DNA of 14,999 nt. It comes from Sutterella sp. UBA4713. Its GTDB lineage: Bacteria; Pseudomonadota; Gammaproteobacteria; Burkholderiales; Burkholderiaceae_F. A program made the position numbers and the translations under genes. Positions 6,197 to 13,503 of this stretch are shown here, piece by piece (the stretch's first letter is position 1; each line of letters opens with the position of its first letter). Location of the stretch: assembly GCA_002404465.1 (NCBI GenBank), contig DHJT01000075.1, positions 1-14,999 on the forward strand. The letters run 5' to 3'. The notes beneath the pieces were generated by a model. The model was given only the letters and a program-made list of their open reading frames with translations, ran no database searches and was not told where the DNA came from.

Positions 6197-7012
6197 ATGT
6201 CTGAGATTTCGAGAAAAAACATGCCGAATTGCCTCCCTGACGTTCAGAGTCTTGAAGACGAACGTCACATCGACATTGATCGTGTCGGTATCAAGGGGCT
6301 TACCTTCCCGATGCGCGTTGCCTGCGAAAACGGCACGCAACCGACTGTAGCCCAGGTCTGTATGTGTGTGGCTTTGGGCGCCGAACATCGCGGCACCCAT
6401 ATGTCGCGTTACGTATCTTTGCTCTCTGAAAACAAAGAGGCGCTAAGCGTCACGATGATTCGACATCTTTTGGAAAAGATGCTCGCTCTTTTGGACTCGG
6501 AAAGCGGCTATATAACCATTCGTTGCCCGTTCTTTATCAACAAAAAAAGTCCCGTCTCCGGCCTACGCTCCCTGATGAACTACCAAATCGGCTTTACGGC
6601 GGAAAAGAAAAACGGCCAAACACGCATTGTTCAGGAGATTCAGGCCCCAGTCACGAGCCTTTGCCCTTGCAGTAAAGAAATCAGCCGGTACGGCGCCCAT
6701 AATCAGCGCTCGCACATCACCATTGCCGCCGAAATTGACGGAAACCTTTCCTTAGAAGAACAAATTCGTATTGCCGAGTCGGGAGCCTCCTGCGAACTGT
6801 GGAGCCGTCTGAAGCGCAGCGACGAAAAATTCGTCACCGAATACGCCTATGAGCACCCCAAGTTCGTTGAAGATGCCGTGCGTGATGTTGCAGGAAAACT
6901 CAATGCGGACAAGCGCATTTTGGCGTACCGTGTTGAAGTTGAAAACTTCGAATCCATTCACAATCACTCTGCATACGCCATGCTCGAGCGCGACAAACGT
7001 CGACGTTCCTAA
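6197..7012 (+). CDS. folE2: GTP cyclohydrolase FolE2 (GCYH-IB type)
   Basis: This enzyme converts GTP to 7,8-dihydroneopterin triphosphate, the first step toward tetrahydrofolate and, through QueD, queuosine. The 271-residue product matches the FolE2 (COG1469) family rather than FolE1. Numbered from the chosen ATG, it has RVGIKGLTFPM (29-39), HRGTHMSRY (64-72), the cysteine motif VTSLCPCSKEIS (152-163; Cys156 and Cys158), YGAHNQRSH, HPKFVEDAVRDVAG (220-233) and the C-terminal FESIHNHSAYA. FolE2 enzymes can work without zinc, unlike FolE1, and in many bacteria are expressed under zinc limitation. The start is uncertain: GTG 6170, ATG 6179, ATG 6197 and ATG 6221 are in frame. ATG 6221 (MPNCLPDVQ) aligns closely with known FolE2 N-termini, and no candidate has a good Shine-Dalgarno sequence. 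The gene appears monocistronic with its own terminator. Confidence 0.95.
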   Translation: MSEISRKNMPNCLPDVQSLEDERHIDIDRVGIKGLTFPMRVACENGTQPTVAQVCMCVALGAEHRGTHMSRYVSLLSENKEALSVTMIRHLLEKMLALLDSESGYITIRCPFFINKKSPVSGLRSLMNYQIGFTAEKKNGQTRIVQEIQAPVTSLCPCSKEISRYGAHNQRSHITIAAEIDGNLSLEEQIRIAESGASCELWSRLKRSDEKFVTEYAYEHPKFVEDAVRDVAGKLNADKRILAYRVEVENFESIHNHSAYAMLERDKRRRS

Positions 7013-7040
7013 AAAGCAAAGGCAAATCCGTGGTTATTCC

Positions 7041-7072
7041 AAAAAAAGCCGGAACCTTGAGGCCGGCTTTTT
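7041..7072 (+). terminator. Intrinsic terminator after folE2
   Basis: Stem GCCGG at 7048-7052 pairs with CCGGC at 7063-7067. It is extended inward by CC (7055-7056) with GG (7061-7062) around a TTGA loop, and outward by A-T pairs. It is preceded by seven A and followed by five T (7068-7072). It begins 29 bases after the folE2 stop. The A and T runs on both sides could also allow termination on the other strand, although no minus-strand gene reaches it. Confidence 0.88.
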
Positions 7073-7103
7073 CGCCTGGTACGAAATTGCTGCTTATGCG
7101 ACA

Positions 7104-7133
7104 TTGTTGCGATTTTCCGCAGTTTGCTACAGT
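7104..7133 (+). promoter_or_regulatory. Possible sigma-70 promoter for the argS operon
   Basis: TTGTTG (7104-7109) and TACAGT (7128-7133), 18 bases apart, are the best hexamer pair between the folE2 terminator and argS. Each matches the consensus at four or fewer of six positions, so this is weak. A perfect tandem heptamer, GTTACGG twice, lies at 7132-7145, at the expected start of transcription. Confidence 0.3.
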
Positions 7134-7184
7134 TACGGGTTACGGAATTTCCTTTTGGCCTATCCCTCGCATATTTAATTAACC

Positions 7185-8909
7185 ATGATTGAAAACGAAA
7201 AACTTGTCCGATTCATTACGAAAGCTCTTAATGCCATCGGCATTACAAACGTCACGCCTCGCGTAGAAAAACCCAAAGATCTTTCGCACGGGGATTTAGC
7301 TTGTACGGTTGCCATGCAATGCGCTCGGACATTAAAACGCAATCCGCGCGAGATTGCCGCGTCTCTTGTGCAGACCATGAAAGAGGATCCGGAATTCTCA
7401 ACCCTTTTGAGCGACGTACAGATTGCCGGCCCCGGGTTTATTAATTTTCGCTTGAATGCAGGGTCCAAGTTTGCCGTAATTACCGAGATTCTGACGAAAA
7501 AAGAGTCCTACGGCACAAGTGATATATGCCGGGGAAAACGCGTTCTTTTGGAGTACGTTTCAGCCAATCCCACAGGACCCTTGCACTTAGGTCATGCTCG
7601 CCAAGGGGCACTCGGCGATGTTCTTGCACACATCATGACCACCCAAGGTTATGGTGTGACGCGCGAGTTTTACTACAACGATGCCGGTGTTCAAATTGAC
7701 AACTTAACGCTTTCGGTTCAGGCCCGAGCCAAAGAAATACAAGGCCTTGCAAAACCTGAAGACTTTCCCGAAAACGGCTACCACGGAGACTATATTTACG
7801 ACATAGCTCGCGATTATCTCAAACGCGTGACCATCACGGCACCGGATAAAACCGTCATCGAAAGTACAGGCGATATTGATGATACGCAAACCGTTCGTCG
7901 CTATGCAGTTGCCTTTTTACGCAACGAACAAGACTCGGACTTAAAAGCGCTCGGTGTGAGTTTTGATAACTTTTATCTGGAAAGTTCGCTTTACACGCAA
8001 GGTCGCGTTGAGCGGACCGTTAAGGCAATCGTCGACTCCGGTTACACCTATGAGGCTGATGGCGCTCTCTGGCTCAAAACCACCGATCCTGCATTTGCCG
8101 ATTTCCACGATGACAAAGACCGTGTCATGCGAAAAAAAGACGGTCACTATACGTACTTTGTCCCTGATGTAGCCTACCATCTGACAAAATTCGAGCGCGG
8201 CTACAATCGAGCCATTAACATTCAGGGATCGGACCATCACGGTACCGTAGCCCGCGTTAAAATCGGTTTGCAGGTAGCTGGACCTGCCTTCGGGATGTCC
8301 ATTCCGAAAACTTTCCCTGAATACGTCTTGCACAAAATGCTTCTTGTCGTCAAAGACGGGCAAGAGGTCAAGATGAGTAAGCGCTCCGGCACCTATATCA
8401 CGCTACGCGATATCGTCGACTGGGTCGGACGCGATGCAGCTCGCTTTTTCCTCGTGTCACGCAAATCCGATGCTGAATTTGTTTTCGACGTCAACTTAGC
8501 CTTAAGTAAGAGCGAAGAAAATCCCGTGTATTACTTACAATATGCCCACGCACGCATCTGTTCTGTACTCTCGCAAGCGAAGGAAAAAGGCTTTTCCGTC
8601 CCGACCTATGCGGAAGCGGCAAAAGCCGATTTTTCCGTTTTGAGAAGCGAGGCTGCCGGCGCTCTTGCCCGGTGTCTTTCTTCGTACGGAAATACTTTGA
8701 GCGTTGCCGCACGGGACTTAGCTCCGCACTTGGTGTGCGTGTATCTAAAAGAACTCGCAGCGGCTTTTCACGCCTTTTACAATGCCGAACGGATTCTTGT
8801 TGACGATACGCGTGAGCGTAATGCGCGACTGGCATTGCTCTTGGCCAGTCGTCAAGTGCTTGCAAACGGTCTAGCCGTCCTGGGAATCAGTACACCGGAA
8901 CATATGTAA
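7185..8909 (+). CDS. argS: Arginyl-tRNA synthetase
   Basis: Class I synthetase that attaches arginine to tRNA-Arg in an ATP-dependent reaction that needs the tRNA to be bound. The 574-residue product has the N-terminal ArgRS add-on domain (about 1-90, ending AGPGFINFRL) and the Rossmann catalytic core with the HIGH-type motif HLGH at 134-137 inside SANPTGPLHLGHARQGALGD. A YYNDAGVQIDNL segment follows, then a canonical KMSK at 396-399 (VKMSKRSGTYITLRDIVDW), which many ArgRS lack in exact form. The DALR anticodon domain runs from about 450 to the end, which closes with the usual LGISTPEHM. The ATG is the first in frame and fits family N-termini, but no clear Shine-Dalgarno sequence precedes it. 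It heads a tight operon with the SPOR, dsbA and SDR genes. Confidence 0.97.
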   Translation: MIENEKLVRFITKALNAIGITNVTPRVEKPKDLSHGDLACTVAMQCARTLKRNPREIAASLVQTMKEDPEFSTLLSDVQIAGPGFINFRLNAGSKFAVITEILTKKESYGTSDICRGKRVLLEYVSANPTGPLHLGHARQGALGDVLAHIMTTQGYGVTREFYYNDAGVQIDNLTLSVQARAKEIQGLAKPEDFPENGYHGDYIYDIARDYLKRVTITAPDKTVIESTGDIDDTQTVRRYAVAFLRNEQDSDLKALGVSFDNFYLESSLYTQGRVERTVKAIVDSGYTYEADGALWLKTTDPAFADFHDDKDRVMRKKDGHYTYFVPDVAYHLTKFERGYNRAINIQGSDHHGTVARVKIGLQVAGPAFGMSIPKTFPEYVLHKMLLVVKDGQEVKMSKRSGTYITLRDIVDWVGRDAARFFLVSRKSDAEFVFDVNLALSKSEENPVYYLQYAHARICSVLSQAKEKGFSVPTYAEAAKADFSVLRSEAAGALARCLSSYGNTLSVAARDLAPHLVCVYLKELAAAFHAFYNAERILVDDTRERNARLALLLASRQVLANGLAVLGISTPEHM

Positions 8910-8928
8910 ACCTTTTTGGGAAAATCCG

Positions 8929-9456
8929 ATGAGTCAAACGCGTGCCAATTTCAATCTCAAAGCGCTTTTCTGGTCTTTCACGCTTGGAGCCGTCTTCGCC
9001 TTTGCCGTATCCGCGGGTGTAGCTCTGTGGATTACCAAAGCGCCGATTCCTTTTGTCGCCAAGGTACAACAAGGTTCAAAACTTGTGGACATAACGCTCG
9101 ATGGGAAACAAGATCCAAATAAAGAGCTTTATTCCGAGGGACAAGGTGTGGAACTGAATACGGCCAAAGTCGCCACAGTCAAAGCCGGTGACGTCTCTGC
9201 TGAACAAGACAGCGCCGTCCCTGTCAAATACTGGGTTCAAGCCGGAGCTTTCAGCCAAAATGTCGATGCCGAAAGCATGCGAGCCCGAATTGCCTTTATC
9301 GGACTTGACGCACAAATCGTCTACCGTAATGAGCGCGGACAACGTCTTTACCGCGTTCGAATCGGGCCGTTTGAAACTCAGCAGCAAGCCGAAGAAATCA
9401 ATCAAACTTTGGCAGATAACTCCATTAAAGGCGAGCTTTTGCGTTTAAGAGACTAA
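8929..9456 (+). CDS. SPOR-domain membrane protein, FtsN-like
   Basis: A 175-residue bitopic protein. Residues 1-14 are cytoplasmic, a membrane helix spans about 15-36 (FTLGAVFAFAVSAGVALWIT), and a short Gln/Lys-rich periplasmic linker leads to a C-terminal SPOR domain (about 98-173). The SPOR repeat pair is plain: KYWVQAGAFSQNVDAESMRA, then LYRVRIGPFETQQQAEEINQ. SPOR domains bind denuded septal peptidoglycan, so a role at the division site is likely. It is clearly shorter than E. coli FtsN (about 319 residues) and I cannot tell whether it is the essential FtsN or an accessory SPOR protein. GGGA about nine bases upstream supports the start. It lies 19 bases after argS and 4 before dsbA, an order I know from other Burkholderiales. 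Confidence 0.88.
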   Translation: MSQTRANFNLKALFWSFTLGAVFAFAVSAGVALWITKAPIPFVAKVQQGSKLVDITLDGKQDPNKELYSEGQGVELNTAKVATVKAGDVSAEQDSAVPVKYWVQAGAFSQNVDAESMRARIAFIGLDAQIVYRNERGQRLYRVRIGPFETQQQAEEINQTLADNSIKGELLRLRD

Positions 9457-9460
9457 TGAT

Positions 9461-10123
9461 ATGACCTCACGACGTACCCTTTTAGCCGGTGCAGCAACTC
9501 TTGGGATATCCTCGCCGACCTTTTGTCTTGCTCACGAACAAAAACCTTTTGTCGAAGGCAAAGATTTCATCCTCGTCGACCCGCCCGTTACCTACCCGGC
9601 GCGTCCGATTCTGGTACACGAATTTTTTGCCTACACCTGTCCGCATTGCTATCGGCTTGCCCCGCTGATGCACGAGTATGCCGAGTCAGTGGCTTCCGAT
9701 CCGCAAGTGCAAGTCATTCCCGTTCCCGTAGCCTGGGAAGAAAGTTTCGAGCTTTTCCCGAAAATTTATTATGCCTTTGAAGCTCTCGGTCGCTTACAAG
9801 AGCTCCATATGCCGTTTTGGGAATGGATGCTTCAAGGCGAACACCCGTGGAATAGCGTTCCGGAAGCTCAAGTTGACATTGAAAAGTGGGTCGGCGAGCA
9901 CGGTATCGATGCGTCACACTGGAACAATACACTCGAGAGTTTTGTCGTTCGCAACAAAGTGCGCCAAGCCACGCAAACTTGGCAACAGTACGATATCGAC
10001 TCAACACCTGTTATCGGTATTGCGGGGCGTTTTATCACTGCCCCGCACATGACCGGCTCGCGACCGCGAGCCATTGATGCCGTTCGCATGCTCGTTGACC
10101 GCATCAAACGTGAGACCGCCTAA
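9461..10123 (+). CDS. dsbA: Thiol:disulfide interchange protein DsbA/DsbL family
   Basis: Periplasmic oxidase that introduces disulfide bonds into exported proteins and is normally re-oxidised by DsbB (not in the window). The 220-residue product has a thioredoxin fold with the active site CPHC at Cys60-Cys63 (HEFFAYTCPHCYRLAPLM). A helical insertion follows, then the cis-proline loop STPVIGI with Pro183. The signal sequence (about 1-24) begins TSRRTLLAGA, which fits a twin-arginine (Tat) motif as well as a Sec signal, and cleavage probably falls after CLA. The start four bases after the SPOR stop, with TAAGAGA upstream, suggests translational coupling. Most soluble DsbA proteins I know use Sec, so the RR motif is worth noting. 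Family call firm. Confidence 0.93.
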   Translation: MTSRRTLLAGAATLGISSPTFCLAHEQKPFVEGKDFILVDPPVTYPARPILVHEFFAYTCPHCYRLAPLMHEYAESVASDPQVQVIPVPVAWEESFELFPKIYYAFEALGRLQELHMPFWEWMLQGEHPWNSVPEAQVDIEKWVGEHGIDASHWNNTLESFVVRNKVRQATQTWQQYDIDSTPVIGIAGRFITAPHMTGSRPRAIDAVRMLVDRIKRETA

Positions 10124-10135
10124 AGGAGAGTCATC

Positions 10136-10909
10136 ATGCGCGTTTTCATTACCGGAGCTTCAAGCGGAATCGGCGCAGCACTGAGTCGGGCTTTTGCCGC
10201 CCGCGGAGATACTCTCGGTCTTGTAGCACGCAATCGGGAAAAATTGATCGCCTTTACTCAAACACTGCCCTGTAGCGAAAAGCACATTCCCTACGCAGTC
10301 GATGTAACCGACAGAGACGCACTTTTACACGCCGCAGCAGATTTCGAATCACGAGGAGAAACGGATCTCGTCATTGCCAGTGCCGGCATTTCCATCGGGG
10401 TAAAAACCGAATTTCTGGAAGACCTTGATGTTTTAGAACGCATCTATAAAACCAATGTCTTTGCTATGGCCTCAACCTTCCACGGCTTTATCGCGCCGAT
10501 GAGAGCACGAGGACGCGGACAGTTTGTCGGCATCGGGTCGGTAGCTGGAATTCGAGGCCTGCCGGGAAGTGAAGCCTATTGCTCCAGCAAAGCCGCTGTG
10601 ATCAGCTACCTGGAGAGCCTGCGCAACGATGTACGTCCCTACGGCATCACGGTCACGACGCTCTCGCCCGGATTTGTGAAAACACCGCTCACGGCCAAAA
10701 ACCCCTACAAAATGCCGTTCCTTTTAGAACCCGATGCATTTGCGCGCATTGCCGTTCAGGCCATTGACGCGAAAGTCAGTTATAAAACCATTCCTTGGCA
10801 AATGGGCGTCCTTGCCAAGCTGATGCGCATCCTTCCGAACGGACTTTTCGATGCCTGTGTGGCTCACAGGAAACAAAAACCACGTGACAAGGACTTACAT
10901 CCGAATTAA
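10136..10909 (+). CDS. Short-chain dehydrogenase/reductase (SDR), classical type
   Basis: A 257-residue NAD(P)H-dependent oxidoreductase. The cofactor-binding motif TGASSGIG is at 6-13, at the N-terminus as usual. An ASAG motif (81-84) stands where most members have NNAG. Asn107 (YKTNVFA), Ser135 and the YxxxK pair Tyr148/Lys152 (SEAYCSSKAAV) complete the catalytic tetrad, followed by the SPGFVKTPLT substrate loop. The Arg residues after the first strand (AARGDTLGLVARNREKL) suggest preference for NADP, which is inference. The substrate is unknown. A strong AAAGGAGAG lies eight bases before the ATG. The gene closes the argS operon, and its TAA overlaps the rsmI stop at 10906-10909. Confidence 0.92.
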   Translation: MRVFITGASSGIGAALSRAFAARGDTLGLVARNREKLIAFTQTLPCSEKHIPYAVDVTDRDALLHAAADFESRGETDLVIASAGISIGVKTEFLEDLDVLERIYKTNVFAMASTFHGFIAPMRARGRGQFVGIGSVAGIRGLPGSEAYCSSKAAVISYLESLRNDVRPYGITVTTLSPGFVKTPLTAKNPYKMPFLLEPDAFARIAVQAIDAKVSYKTIPWQMGVLAKLMRILPNGLFDACVAHRKQKPRDKDLHPN

Positions 10910-11826
10910 TCTGCTTCAGATGCGTTTTTCTCTTGCAGAAGAATCTTATATAGGACTTCCCGCTTAAAACCCGAAATTTTGGCAGCGACCGCAGCAGCAC
11001 GGCTGACTGGCATTTCGGAGGCTAACGCTCTGGCCCATCGCAGTGTCTGCCCGTCAGGCGTCTCGAAACTTCGTGAGACCTTCTCGTCAACCAGTACGAC
11101 ATACTCGCCTTTGGGCTCATGGGCCTTGGCCCAAGAAGCCAGATTTTCCGACTTGACCGTATAAAACGACTCGAAACGTTTGGTGATTTCCCGCGCAATG
11201 ACGACACGGCGACCGGCATGAAGTTTTTCAGACAAAAGAATCAAGAGTTCACAAATACGGTGCGGCGCCTCATACAAGACAAAGGCATCTCCCCTCTGAC
11301 ACAGTTCAGCAACGGTCTCGCTCCGTGTTTTTTTATTCGGCTCAACGAAACCGGCAAATGTAAAGCGGTATGCATCCAGTCCAGCCGCACTCAATGCCGA
11401 AATACAAGCGCAGGCTCCCGGAACGGGAACGATACGAAAGCCGGCCTCACGCACGCTTTGAACAACACGGGCACCCGGGTCGCTTACGGCCGGAGTCCCG
11501 GCATCGGTCACAAGAGCGACCCGTTCCCCGGCTTTTAAATGCTCAATAAGCTTTTGTGCTCCGGAGCGTTCGTTATGTTCATGAACGGAGACAGAAGGTG
11601 TTGAAATTGCATACCTATCAAGCAATTTTCGCGTTTCTCGCGTATCCTCACAGGCAATCGTGTCACAGACAGACAGCGTCCACAGGGCGCGCAACGTGAT
11701 GTCGGCGGCATTTCCGATGGGAAGCCCTACAATATAAAGCGTTGCACTCGGGAACGACTGTTCGTCAAGACACGCTGCCCGCATCAGTGCACTGTTTTGT
11801 AAACCATTCATTTTTTCGGATTGCAT
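10906..11826 (-). CDS. rsmI: 16S rRNA (cytidine-1402 2'-O)-methyltransferase
   Basis: Tetrapyrrole-methylase-fold enzyme that 2'-O-methylates C1402 of 16S rRNA in the decoding centre, together with RsmH. With the start used here the product is 306 residues. It carries LYIVGLPIGNAADITLRAL (30-48), ACEDTR (58-63), VALVTDAGTPAVSDPG (103-118), VPVPGACACISALSAAGL (133-150), LYEAPHR and a C-terminal KISGFKREVLYKILL matching the end of E. coli RsmI. Four in-frame ATGs exist, at 11868, 11826, 11811 and 11784. The one at 11826 has AAGGGG nine bases upstream and is used here. The one at 11784 gives the N-terminal length closest to E. coli but has no good Shine-Dalgarno sequence. The gene is divergent from an LppC-type gene, as in E. 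coli (yraL/yraM), and converges on the SDR gene. Confidence 0.95.
   Translation of the reverse strand: MQSEKMNGLQNSALMRAACLDEQSFPSATLYIVGLPIGNAADITLRALWTLSVCDTIACEDTRETRKLLDRYAISTPSVSVHEHNERSGAQKLIEHLKAGERVALVTDAGTPAVSDPGARVVQSVREAGFRIVPVPGACACISALSAAGLDAYRFTFAGFVEPNKKTRSETVAELCQRGDAFVLYEAPHRICELLILLSEKLHAGRRVVIAREITKRFESFYTVKSENLASWAKAHEPKGEYVVLVDEKVSRSFETPDGQTLRWARALASEMPVSRAAAVAAKISGFKREVLYKILLQEKNASEAD
11785..11794. promoter_or_regulatory. Perfect ten-base palindrome near the divergent starts
   Basis: CAGTGCACTG is a perfect palindrome 34-43 bases upstream of the LppC-type start codon. It lies inside the first codons of rsmI, or in its leader if rsmI starts at 11784. The position would suit an operator for either divergent promoter. 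A single ten-base palindrome can occur by chance, so this is a weak call. Confidence 0.2.
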
Positions 11827-11827
11827 C

Positions 11828-13501
11828 GTGAAGCACCCCTTGTTTGTCGGTCTAGTTTTTCCTCTCATGGCAACTGTCTGCGCGAGTGTTTTTGCTCAAA
11901 CACTTCCGACATCTGAGGCTGAAGTTGGGCAAAAGCCTACCGCCGAAGGCGAAACAATCGCCAAAGCCGAACCCATTAAGCTTGCCTTCATTCTTCCGAG
12001 AAAAAAATCACGGTTTGACGCCGTGACGCAGTATGCCTTAGACGGAGTCTTGGCCGCCAATTATGCCTCGCTCGATCCGGCTCATGTACTTTTAATTCGT
12101 CCCGGAGCAGATGATAACGTCGCCAACCAGCTTAAAGCAGCCGCCAATGCCGGCGCTTTAGCGGCCATCGGTCCGCTCGACCGCAATGCCATTGAGCAAA
12201 TTGCCAAAATGGACTACTTACCGCTCCCTGTCATCACGCTCAATCAAGTCGAGCTTGATACGGTCGTGCCGCTTACACCGGAAGAAATCCAGGAACGGCA
12301 AATGCAAGAAGAAGCACGGAAAATGGCCGATGCTGCCGCTCGGGAACTCAATGCCACAACACTGGCGCAACAAGAAGCACTTACAGAGGAAAATTCGACA
12401 TCCGAAACAACGACCTCCTCCGAATCAAGCGGCTCGATTGCCACCGACTTGAAAGTACCCGGCCTCGTTTTAGCCAAGGATATTGCACCGGAAAACGTTC
12501 GCTATGAACCGCGTCTTTTCCCTCGCGGTCTTTTGATGACAGGGCTGTCACTCGAGACCGATGCTGCTTATGTAGCCGAACTCGGCGTCAAGGCACTGCC
12601 GCGTTTAACGGAAACGGGTGAACGGCCCAAAGTATTGGTCCTTGACCAAGACAAGCCCCTGCAAAAACGCATCTCGGCGGCATTCTGCCAGAAGTTGACG
12701 GAACTCGGATTTGCTCCAGACCGTCTGACCATTGACTTGAAAGACCTTCAACGCATTACACAGTTTTTCGAGCTTGTCGTTGAAGATGACGATCCGGAAA
12801 TCGAGCCGGAAGAACCGATTGATCAAGAAATTGATCCGCTAGGCTGGCGTCAGCAACAACTGCGCCAAACGCGCGAATCGGCCGAGCGCCGCGCTCAGGC
12901 CGCTCTGGCCGAGCCCCCGTATTACGCCGTCTTTATGGCCTTGGATGCTTCAACGGCTTCGCAAATTCGACCGCGTCTGCCGCTACGTACGCGCCTGTGG
13001 GGCACGTCACTTCTGTATCCGGGGAATCCTCAGACTGATTCGTCGGCCAAGGCATTAACGTACGATCTAAAGCAAGTTGGTTTTGTCGACTCTCCGTTTA
13101 TTCTGACCTACAACGATGAAACGTTCGAAGCCACATACAAAGTCCCACCCCCTGCCGGCCTTGTGGGCAAACAACTCTTTGCTCTCGGTGTCGACGCATT
13201 GAGCATTGCCAACGCCATCGCACGCGGACAAACCGCCGGGAAGATTTCCGGCCTTACCGGATCGTTAAGTTTTAATCTGGACCTTTCGCCCGTTGTGACG
13301 CGACACGGGACTTGTGCCATGATTGCGAGCGGATCGGTTCGCATGCTATCGCCCGAAGAACTCATTGACTTCCACGTTATCGATCCGATCTCGCGCCTCG
13401 AAAGCTCGAAAGAAAAAGCCGGAAAATCGACGCATGCCGCCTCCGTTCAAGAGGCATCATCGAAAGCTTCTAAGACGCCTGAGACGCCGACTCCCATGTA
13501 G
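11828..13501 (+). CDS. LppC/LpoA-family penicillin-binding protein activator
   Basis: A 557-residue exported protein. Its C-terminal half matches the periplasmic-binding-protein-like domain of LpoA/LppC (PF04348), which in E. coli activates PBP1a: QLFALGVDALSIANAIARG, then ISGLTGSLSFNLDLSP. The receiver-type fold begins at about 50 (IKLAFILPRKKSRFDAVT). E. coli LpoA has an extra N-terminal helical-repeat domain that this protein lacks. A GTG start gives a full signal peptide (MKHPLFVGLVFPLMATV to VFAQ), and the next ATG (codon 14) would destroy it. A cysteine lies at 18, but the preceding ATV is a poor lipobox, so lipidation is doubtful. Two low-complexity insertions occur: Glu/Ser/Thr-rich at about 151-207, and acidic then Gln/Arg-rich at about 315-361. 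Its divergence from rsmI is conserved with E. coli. Confidence 0.85.
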   Translation: MKHPLFVGLVFPLMATVCASVFAQTLPTSEAEVGQKPTAEGETIAKAEPIKLAFILPRKKSRFDAVTQYALDGVLAANYASLDPAHVLLIRPGADDNVANQLKAAANAGALAAIGPLDRNAIEQIAKMDYLPLPVITLNQVELDTVVPLTPEEIQERQMQEEARKMADAAARELNATTLAQQEALTEENSTSETTTSSESSGSIATDLKVPGLVLAKDIAPENVRYEPRLFPRGLLMTGLSLETDAAYVAELGVKALPRLTETGERPKVLVLDQDKPLQKRISAAFCQKLTELGFAPDRLTIDLKDLQRITQFFELVVEDDDPEIEPEEPIDQEIDPLGWRQQQLRQTRESAERRAQAALAEPPYYAVFMALDASTASQIRPRLPLRTRLWGTSLLYPGNPQTDSSAKALTYDLKQVGFVDSPFILTYNDETFEATYKVPPPAGLVGKQLFALGVDALSIANAIARGQTAGKISGLTGSLSFNLDLSPVVTRHGTCAMIASGSVRMLSPEELIDFHVIDPISRLESSKEKAGKSTHAASVQEASSKASKTPETPTPM

Positions 13502-13503
13502 CG

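Noticed and set aside
7941..8363. 140-codon minus-strand open frame inside argS
   Set aside because: Antisense shadow of the ArgRS catalytic core, with no independent support.
11119..11538. 139-codon plus-strand open frame opposite rsmI
   Set aside because: It covers the conserved RsmI motifs on the minus strand and its own product has no recognisable features.
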